A stretch of DNA of 64,000 bases from Spongiactinospora rosea (lineage in GTDB: Bacteria; Actinomycetota; Actinomycetes; Streptosporangiales; Streptosporangiaceae), in assembly GCF_003315795.1 (NCBI RefSeq), contig NZ_QMEY01000006.1, positions 1-64,000 on the forward strand. Reading direction: 5' to 3'. Below, piece after piece: positions 57,544 through 64,000 of this stretch. Below the pieces are notes generated by a model, which saw only the letters and a program-made list of their open reading frames with translations, searched no databases and was not told where the DNA came from. Each line of letters opens with the position of its first letter. Position 1 is the stretch's first letter. The translations under genes were made by a program, and so were the position numbers.

Positions 57544-59034
57544 TCAACCCCAGACCCGGCGCTCCCGCGCCCGGGGGTCATCGACCAGCGTCCACTCCGC
57601 GTCGATGCGCATGGTCGCCCTGCGCCCGCCGTCGTAGCGGTCCCAGCCGGGATCGCCCGTCCTGGCGAACCGGATCCAGGTCTCATGGACACGGGCCGCC
57701 AGGCCCGCCGGGGCCACGCCGGGGCCCAGCAGCGCGCCGGGACCGTGCAACCCGGGCCGATCCGCCACATCGAAGACGAACGGCAGCTCGACCGCATGGG
57801 CCGCGCCCAGCTCCCCGCCCAGGGCCTCAGAACGCCAGGCGAACTCATAAACATAGGTACCCGGCCCGCGATGAGCGGCATGCGCCCCGGCCAGGGCCCA
57901 AGTGCCCGCCCCGAACAGGGCATCACCCATGATCGCCGAACGCAGCTCCGCGGGCGACGCCTCCGGACGCGACCCGCGGTAGGCGGCGAGAAGCCGCGCC
58001 GGATCCGGATGCGAACGCGCCGCCGCCTCATCGACGTCGGCGGCGGTCGAGGCGGCGTACCCGCCGACCGGCACCAGGTAAAGGTTGCCCTCCTCGGCAT
58101 TGGTGCCGGCGAGCAGGCCGACATCGGCGCCCAGGCCGGCGGCGACCGCTTCGGCGGGCTGCACCTCCAGGACCAGGCTGAAAGGGCTGAGCCCGATCAG
58201 CGGGTCGCCGCGCGTCCCGGTCCGAAGATCGATGCCCGAAAGCAGGGACGCGGCCCGCACCAGACGCTCGTCGCAGACACCGGCGAACGCGCCCACATCC
58301 GGCTCGACGCCCAAGGCCCCGGCCGCCGCCGCGGTGACACGGGCCGCCTGCTCGGCGCTGAACGCCCCCAGGCCGCTGCCGCTCTGCACGATCACCCGCC
58401 GGAACAGGCCCGCGGCCCGGGGGTCGGCGAGGACACCGCCGACGATCGTCGCCCCCGCCGACTGCCCGAAAAGCGTGACATTGCCCGGGTCGCCGCCGAA
58501 GGCCGCAATGTTCTCCCGCACCCAGCCCAGCGCGGCGATCACGTCCAGCAGGCCGCGGTTGGCGGGCGCCCCGGGGACGTCCAGGAACCCGGCGATGCCG
58601 AGCCGGTAGTTCAAGGTGACCAGGACGACGCCGTCGCGGGCGAACGCCGAACCGTCGTACAACCCCGAGCGCGTCGAACCGGCGACGAACCCGCCGCCAT
58701 GAACGAACACCATGACCGGCAGCCCATCGCCCCCGGCCGCCGGCGCGAACACGTTCACCGTCAGGTAATCCTCCCCGCGGCTCCAACCCGCACCGAAATA
58801 GGGAGACATGTCGATACCGCCGAGGGTGCGCTCGGACTGCGGCGCAGTGGGACCCGCCACCGTCGCATCCCGCACACCACCCCACGGCACATGCGGCCGC
58901 GGCGGCATGAAACGCCCCACGCCACGCGGCGGAGCGGCGTAAGGAATGTTCAAGAACCTGAGCGCGGCGCCATCACGCACACCGCGCACCGCCCCCTGCG
59001 CGGTGACCACGACGAGACCAGGATGATCGTTCAC
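57544..59034 (-). CDS. Type B carboxylesterase
   Basis: A 496-residue carboxylesterase/lipase-fold enzyme (PF00135). Oxyanion loop HGGGFVAGS, nucleophile elbow FGQSAGA (Ser about 197), the acidic residue in NAEEGN (about 311) and His in GAAHAVELPFVF (about 409) complete the triad. No signal peptide, so cytosolic. It lies 27 nt downstream of the MBL-fold hydrolase on the same strand, implying an operon that also includes the FUSC relic. Substrates may be aromatic or alkyl esters. Confidence 0.92.
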   Translation of the reverse strand: MNDHPGLVVVTAQGAVRGVRDGAALRFLNIPYAAPPRGVGRFMPPRPHVPWGGVRDATVAGPTAPQSERTLGGIDMSPYFGAGWSRGEDYLTVNVFAPAAGGDGLPVMVFVHGGGFVAGSTRSGLYDGSAFARDGVVLVTLNYRLGIAGFLDVPGAPANRGLLDVIAALGWVRENIAAFGGDPGNVTLFGQSAGATIVGGVLADPRAAGLFRRVIVQSGSGLGAFSAEQAARVTAAAAGALGVEPDVGAFAGVCDERLVRAASLLSGIDLRTGTRGDPLIGLSPFSLVLEVQPAEAVAAGLGADVGLLAGTNAEEGNLYLVPVGGYAASTAADVDEAAARSHPDPARLLAAYRGSRPEASPAELRSAIMGDALFGAGTWALAGAHAAHRGPGTYVYEFAWRSEALGGELGAAHAVELPFVFDVADRPGLHGPGALLGPGVAPAGLAARVHETWIRFARTGDPGWDRYDGGRRATMRIDAEWTLVDDPRARERRVWG

Positions 59035-59061
59035 AAAGATGCCTTTCCGCTCCGCAAGGAC

Positions 59062-60003
59062 TCAGACCTGCTCGGTGTACGGGGCGAACGGCGCCCAGCC
59101 CTTGACGGCGAACTTGTCCCCCTCCCGGACGACCTCAGCGGCACCATGGCCGCCCAGATGCGCCGGAACGACCAGCGCGTTGTTATCGGCCGCCCAGCCC
59201 AGCAACCTGCGGCGGGTGGCGCGGGCCCCGGCCGGGTCCTCACAAAAACAACTATTGGAATCGGGCTCGTGGATCTGGACCGGACTGTGCAGCAGGTCCC
59301 CGACGAACACGGCCCGCTCCGACCCCGACTCCAGCCTCAGCACCGACGAACCCGGCGTGTGCCCCGGCGCCAGATCCAGCCGCAGACTGCCGTCGATGCG
59401 ATGCCCCTCCTCCCACAACAGGACCTGACCGGCCTCGCGCACCGGGGCGACGCTGTCTTCGAAGACGTTCTGGTTGCCGCGGCCCAGCAGGGGCTTGTGC
59501 TCGTTGGCGGGATTCCAGAAGTCGAAGTCCGCCCTGGACATCAGATAGGTGGCGTTGGGGAACGTCGGCACCCAACTCCGGCCCTCAAGGTAGGTATTCC
59601 AGCCGACATGGTCGATGTGCAGATGCGTGTTGATCACGATGTCGACGTCCTCGGGACGGACCCCCGCACGGGCAAGATCGCCCAGGAAGTCGGTGTTCAA
59701 CCGGTTCCACACGGGCGCGTACGGGCGGTCCTTGTGATTGCCGACGCCCGTGTCGACCAGAATGACCCTTCCCTCACTGCGCAGCACCCACGTCTGGATC
59801 GCCGAATTGACGATCCGCGTCCGGCCGTCCAGGAAATCCGGCACCAGCCAGGAACGATGCGCCTCCCACGCCTCCGCCGGGCTACCGGGGAAGAACACCT
59901 CCGGCGCCATGTCAACAGGACCGAAATACTCCCGGACCCGGGTCAGCGTCACATCGCCCAACGTGATGGTGTCCACCGCCGCCTCCACTTCGATCGGTTC
60001 CAC
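59062..60003 (-). CDS. MBL-fold metallo-hydrolase
   Basis: A 313-residue metallo-beta-lactamase-fold enzyme: THLHIDHVG zinc motif (HxHxDH), the APGHTPGSS His and VFVGDLLHSP Asp bridging residue, and a late His (PAHLGGHG). The fold resembles quorum-quenching lactonases and alkylsulphatase-like hydrolases of actinomycetes. GTG start at 60,003 follows GAGGGCGGG. Next to the carboxylesterase, which may act in the same degradation route. Confidence 0.9.
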   Translation of the reverse strand: MEPIEVEAAVDTITLGDVTLTRVREYFGPVDMAPEVFFPGSPAEAWEAHRSWLVPDFLDGRTRIVNSAIQTWVLRSEGRVILVDTGVGNHKDRPYAPVWNRLNTDFLGDLARAGVRPEDVDIVINTHLHIDHVGWNTYLEGRSWVPTFPNATYLMSRADFDFWNPANEHKPLLGRGNQNVFEDSVAPVREAGQVLLWEEGHRIDGSLRLDLAPGHTPGSSVLRLESGSERAVFVGDLLHSPVQIHEPDSNSCFCEDPAGARATRRRLLGWAADNNALVVPAHLGGHGAAEVVREGDKFAVKGWAPFAPYTEQV

Positions 60004-60013
60004 GAACCCGCCC

Positions 60014-61915
60014 TCACTCCCCGGACGACCCCGTCCGGCAATCGTGCTCCGCCCCGGGCACCGCGCGGTATGAGTCACCTGACTGCTCCCAAAGCCCGGC
60101 CCAGCGCCACCAACGCCGCACCCAGACGCCCGATGCGCAACAGCAGACGCCGCCGCGACGACGACGACCGTCCGCGACCGCCCGCCGCTCCCCGGCGAGC
60201 AGGAACAACGCACCGCCCACCTCCGGCCGCACCGAACCCGGCCCCGCGACCGCCCGGCGATGCGCCAGACCGATCAGGCACCTCACCCTGCCGCCGCCCG
60301 CCACCCGGGCCGCACACCCGGCCTCGACGCCCAGCGGCAGCCGCCCGGCCACCACCGCCGCGCTCCGCGCGTGATGGGCACCGGCCTCCAGCACCTCCGG
60401 CAGATGGCGAACGCGATCACGACGCCCCCGCCGCGGATTCAACGGATGGATCAGCGGCAGACAGGCCCCACGGAAGGGCTCCAGCGCCTGATCGAGATCA
60501 CGGACCGCACCGCCTCGCTACCCGGGCCCCCACCGTCGCCTGCAGGAGACGCCCCAGGGCCGCCACGACCTGCACCAGCCCCTCATCACCCGCCCGGCGT
60601 ACCGTCAACAGGCGACACGACCACCGCGGCCACGACGCCGCACACCACCCCCAGCGCCGTCTCCTGCACGCGCACGACGAGCACGCCTCCAACAACGACG
60701 GCAGCATGCTCAGCTACGCGCCGGGCGGGGTGTAGAACATCCCGAACATGCACACCAGCAGCAACACCACCACCAGCGGCAACGACCCGGCCGACACGGC
60801 AAGGCCATAACCGAGCACCGCGCCGGCGACCGTGCCCGCGAACCGGCGCACACCCTGCAGCACAACCTCACCGGCGCTCTCGGTGTCGATGAACACCACC
60901 TGACCGGGGGAGACCAGATGGCCACCCACAACGGACAACGCGCACGCCGCGCTCACCTGATCGCGATACCGCCAGGGCAGGCGCCGAGGCGGGCGGTGGG
61001 GGAGCGGCGCCCACAGCGGGAAGACGCACGGCCGCGGCCAGTTCACCGATCCCGCCCAGGCAATCCCGCAACACGGCCGGCACACCCGGCCCCCATCGCC
61101 GGGCCGTCCCCGCCTGCCCGCTCCACCGGCCGGGAAGCGAGCCCCTCGCCCAAGATGGGGACCCGCGCCGCAAGCCGCCGCCGCACGACCGGTTCCCCTC
61201 CGCCGGCCGACGGGGCACAGGCCGCGCGGACCGCGAGCACACCCAGCCGCCGGGCGGCCACCTCCACCCGCCACACGTACCTCAGAACCCGGCCGTCGCC
61301 CGCCTCATCGCCCGCGCGCTCGGCGAGAAAGTCCCCGATCAGCAGCACGACCGCGTGGAGCCCGCCCAAACGCCGCTCCAACGACCTCACCATGCCCGCG
61401 TCCCGCCCGGCGATCACCAGCGCGTCCGTGCCCCGCAGCACCCCACCCAGCCGCACATCGCCGCACATCGAAGGCACGCCGCAGCCGGGCGAGAACACGA
61501 GAGGACGTCAAGAACCCCGGCAAGCGCCAAACGACCGCCACCACACCGAACGCCACGAGCACGGCCGCCCCCGCGCCGACGAACTGCGCCAGAAAGAAGC
61601 CCATGAAGCCTAAGACGCCCACCCCCTGCCCCCTTGGCACCGTACCTGCGCACACGAACCCGCCAGACAGATCACCACCAGGAACACGACCCCCGCCGCG
61701 ACCGCCCCGGCGGCCACAGCCGCCGAGAACACCACAACCCCCGGCCCCAGCGTGATGAGCCGGTCGCGCCGGTGCAGATCCCTGACCGCCGGCGACGCCG
61801 CCATCGCGGTGAACCCACCGGCGAGCAACGCCGTACCCGGCCACCCCAGCGCCGCCGAAACCGCCAGGGACGCCGCGCCGCCCAAAACGGCGCGCACCGC
61901 CGAGGCCAGACGCAT
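60014..61915 (-). pseudogene. FUSC-family membrane protein, multiply frameshifted
   Basis: Pieces of one FUSC (fusaric-acid-resistance-like) protein follow each other in different frames. From the 5' end: MRLASAVRAVLGGAASLAV and GPGVVVFSAAVAAGAVAAGV (helices 1-4), shifting near 61,640 into ARRYGAK..., then VGVLGFMGFFLAQFVGAGAAV; lower down GQVVFIDTESAGEVVLQ and GTVAGAVLGYGLAV (second helix bundle), and RVQETALGVVCGVVAAVVV near 60,640. At least four indels are needed to restore one frame. The decay is in situ with order preserved. It is just upstream of the MBL-fold gene on the same strand. Confidence 0.8.
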
Positions 61916-62220
61916 CAGCTCCGGGCCCACCCCGGGCCCACCCCGGGTCCACCGCGGCCGAACGGGCGGCCGGACGGCCCCACGGCAACGCCGCCTTCCC
62001 TGCCACCATGACCGTCCCCGCACGACCTTCCACCGGCCAACGAGCCGATCACCAGTCTCCGCGGGCCGACGATCCACCCGGTATGCCTCAAGTGACTGCT
62101 CGCCGCGCCGTACCGGACAGGCGGCCGGAATATCCCAGGCGGCGCACGCGTTGCGCAGCCGTGCGAAACGGTGGAAGGGCCGAAGGGAACCAGAGCCCGA
62201 CACACGACCTCCAGCCGCCG

Positions 62221-64000
62221 ATGGCGGGCCGGGAAACCGAAACCGCCGAGATCACGCGGCGCCTCACCGCCGGCCGCTCCCACAGCGAGGTCCTCATCCT
62301 CACCGGCGACCCCGGCACCGGCAAGAGCACGCTCCTCGACTTCGCGGCCGACCACACACGCCGCGAAGGCGGACAGGTACTACGCGCGGCCGGCACTCCA
62401 TCCGAAACGCACCTCGACTTCGCCGCCCTTCACCAGATGCTCCACCCGGTCCTCGGCGAACTCGACAACCTCCCGCCACGGCAGCGCGCCGCTCTGCGCA
62501 CCGTCCTGCGCCTGGACGAACCCACCCGGCCACCCGACGGCATGCTCACCGGATCGGCTCTAATCACCCTGGCCACGAACCTGGCACGGCACGCCCCACT
62601 GCTCCTGATCATCGACGACGCCCAATGGATCGACCGCGCATCACTGGACGTCATCTCCTTCACCGCCCGGCGCATGAACGGCCAACCCATCACACTCCTG
62701 GCCGGCGTACGCGCCGCCGCCGCCCTGCCCGGCCTCGACGAAGGACACCGGCACCTGCAGATCGGCCCCCTGAACGGCGAAGCGGCCAACCGCCTGCTCG
62801 ACCGGCAACCGGCGCCACCCACCGGCCGAACCCGCACACGGATCCTGCAAGAGGCCGCCGGCAACCCGCTGGCCCTGATCGAACTCACCCGCGCCGCCGC
62901 CACCCGGCCCCCCGCCGGCAGCGGCATCGAAGGCCCACTGCCCATCACCGACCGGCTGGAGCAGATCTACGCCGAACAGGCGCGATCCCTGCCAGAGGCA
63001 ACCCGCCGCACGCTGCTCCTCCTCGCCGCTGCCGACACGACAGACGTACCGGCCGCCGCCCACGGCCTGCCCGAAGCCGACGACACGGCATGGGCACCCG
63101 CGGAACAGGCCAGGCTGCTCCGCCAGGACGGCCCCCGGATCACCTTCCGCCACCCACTCATCCGCTCGGCCGTCTACCACGCCGCCTCCCTCGAAGAACG
63201 CAGACAAGCCCACCTCACCCTCGCCCGCCACAGCCAAGAACCCGACCGCCGCGCCTGGCACCTCGCCGCCGCCACCACACGCCCCGACGAGACGATCTCC
63301 GCCGCCCTGCGACAGACCGCCGACCGGGCACGACGCCGCGGCGGCCACGCCGCCGCCACCGCCGCCCTCCAGCGCGCCGCGGAACTGAACCCGCACCGCG
63401 CCCACCAGGCACGCCTGCTGACCGAAGCCGCCGCCACCGCCGTCTACACCGGCCAACTCGGCTGGGTGGAACACCTGGCCGCCCAGGTACGCCGGCACAG
63501 CGACGATCCGGCACTCACCAACAGGGCCTCCCTCGCCACCGCACAACTCATGACCCTGCGCCGCCACCACACCGCCGCCTTCGCCCAGCTGACCCGCCTC
63601 GCCCGCGAGGCGGCGGCCACCTGCCCGCCCCGCGTACTGGACGCGCTCGCCGCGGCCGCGATCGTCCGCTACTACTCCGGCGAGCAAACCCAGCTACACC
63701 AGATCCACGACCTGCTCCCCGCCGCACCCGACTCCACCACCGAAGGCACCCTGCACGCCTGGGTACGGGCCATCAGCGACCCCAGCGGCACCGGCGCCTC
63801 CATCACCCCGGCACTGCCCGCACTCATCGCCGAAGCCGCAGACGACCCCGCCCGCCTGACCGCACTCGCCGCCATCGCCTGGATCCTGGACCACACCGCC
63901 CTGGCCACCAGCACCTTCGACCAGGCACACGACCGATGGCAGACCCGCGGCTCCCTCCCCGACGGCCTTGGATGCGCCGTCGGCTGGGCCTACCTGGAAC
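62221..64000 (+). CDS. LAL-type LuxR regulator, N-terminal part
   Basis: An open frame of 593 codons continues past the right edge. It begins MAGRETETAEITRRL (the usual LAL opening), with Walker A GDPGTGKST (about 30-38) and Walker B LLLIIDDAQW near residue 121, followed by a helical TPR-like region. The C-terminal LuxR helix-turn-helix is expected beyond the window. LAL regulators are large ATP-dependent activators, often of natural product or maltose-type pathways. An in-frame GTG exists 20 codons upstream, but the ATG gives the family start. Confidence 0.85.
   Translation, partial: MAGRETETAEITRRLTAGRSHSEVLILTGDPGTGKSTLLDFAADHTRREGGQVLRAAGTPSETHLDFAALHQMLHPVLGELDNLPPRQRAALRTVLRLDEPTRPPDGMLTGSALITLATNLARHAPLLLIIDDAQWIDRASLDVISFTARRMNGQPITLLAGVRAAAALPGLDEGHRHLQIGPLNGEAANRLLDRQPAPPTGRTRTRILQEAAGNPLALIELTRAAATRPPAGSGIEGPLPITDRLEQIYAEQARSLPEATRRTLLLLAAADTTDVPAAAHGLPEADDTAWAPAEQARLLRQDGPRITFRHPLIRSAVYHAASLEERRQAHLTLARHSQEPDRRAWHLAAATTRPDETISAALRQTADRARRRGGHAAATAALQRAAELNPHRAHQARLLTEAAATAVYTGQLGWVEHLAAQVRRHSDDPALTNRASLATAQLMTLRRHHTAAFAQLTRLAREAAATCPPRVLDALAAAAIVRYYSGEQTQLHQIHDLLPAAPDSTTEGTLHAWVRAISDPSGTGASITPALPALIAEAADDPARLTALAAIAWILDHTALATSTFDQAHDRWQTRGSLPDGLGCAVGWAYLE

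Noticed and set aside
57469-60735. A 1,088-residue plus-strand frame
   Set aside because: Lies opposite the intact carboxylesterase and MBL genes, which carry full catalytic motifs; the long frame has none.
1-64000. CRISPR arrays, tRNA, rRNA and insertion sequences
   Set aside because: No regularly spaced direct repeats, no tRNA T-loop/acceptor pairs and no transposase or terminal inverted repeats were found by eye; a covariance search is needed to exclude small RNAs.

Overview
The window is 64 kb of very high-GC, gene-dense chromosome from an actinomycete. The base composition, frequent GTG starts, many ATGA/GTGA-coupled genes and a characteristic family mix (ECF41 sigma factor, DUF574-type methyltransferase, DUF664/DinB, LAL-type LuxR, MacB-like exporter with a peptidoglycan-binding adaptor, SapB-free secreted S1 peptidases) point to the Streptosporangiales/Thermomonosporaceae (Actinomadura-like) or a close relative. 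That placement is inference. No rRNA, tRNA or CRISPR array is visible. The region reads as an accessory chromosome arm: many one-component regulators (TetR, ArsR, HxlR, AbrB), each beside the enzyme or exporter it probably controls, plus secreted proteases and several decaying genes.

Layout. 0-3.6 kb: SRPBCC and SgcJ-like small proteins and an AbrB/hydrolase pair. 3.6-9 kb: two secreted S1-type proteases around an FBP-domain/TetR divergon, then a universal stress protein. 8.8-12.3 kb: an ECF41 sigma factor divergent from an NmrA-like reductase, a cytochrome P450 and a small membrane protein; both divergent promoters match the ECF41 consensus exactly in spacing. 12.3-20.6 kb: DUF2306, SnoaL-like, methyltransferase/TetR divergon, a ricin-tailed S1 protease, CopD-like, DHFR-like and PobA-like proteins. 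19.7-22.2 kb: a GntR-TetR chimeric regulator divergent from a carotenoid oxygenase. 22.3-24.7 kb: a scar where an FtsX permease and a NarL-type regulator both lost their 5' ends. 24.7-28.1 kb: a three-gene cassette (Cys-rich 45-aa peptide, a 465-aa protein with a CxxC thioredoxin-like centre, ABC exporter). 28.3-31.6 kb: Ppx/GppA, a methyltransferase, DinB. 31.6-37.3 kb: a two-component system divergent from a lipoprotein/adaptor/ATPase/permease MacB-type exporter. 37.4-47.8 kb: VOC proteins, a frameshifted dehydrogenase, an MFS exporter with its TetR, WrbA/TetR, P450, HxlR, PIG-L deacetylase, SRPBCC/ArsR. 47.9-56.1 kb: two class-V PLP enzymes, RecD2 helicase, L,D-transpeptidase, GNAT, radical SAM and an ArsR. 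56.1-64 kb: a tyrosine recombinase, a carboxylesterase, a metallo-beta-lactamase-fold hydrolase, a multiply frameshifted FUSC gene and the start of a LAL regulator that runs off the right edge.

How the genes work together. Most modules are regulator plus target. The clearest are: the ECF41 sigma factor with its own and the NmrA/P450 promoter; the MFS exporter and TetR co-transcribed from a promoter buried in a 37-bp dyad; the WrbA/TetR pair with two GACCGGTC sites; the methyltransferase/TetR pair with two tandem palindromes; and the sensor kinase/regulator beside a MacB exporter.

The best candidate for something undescribed is the 24.7-28.1 kb cassette. A peptide without a Sec signal carries six cysteines in the C-C-CC-C-C order of inhibitor cystine knots. 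It lies 7 nt upstream of a protein that joins a PqqD-like N-terminus, a thioredoxin-like CxxC domain and an unknown C-terminal half, followed by an exporter with the SGGQWQ signature common in RiPP exporters. This would be a dedicated make-oxidise-export unit for a bacterial knottin-like peptide, if confirmed.
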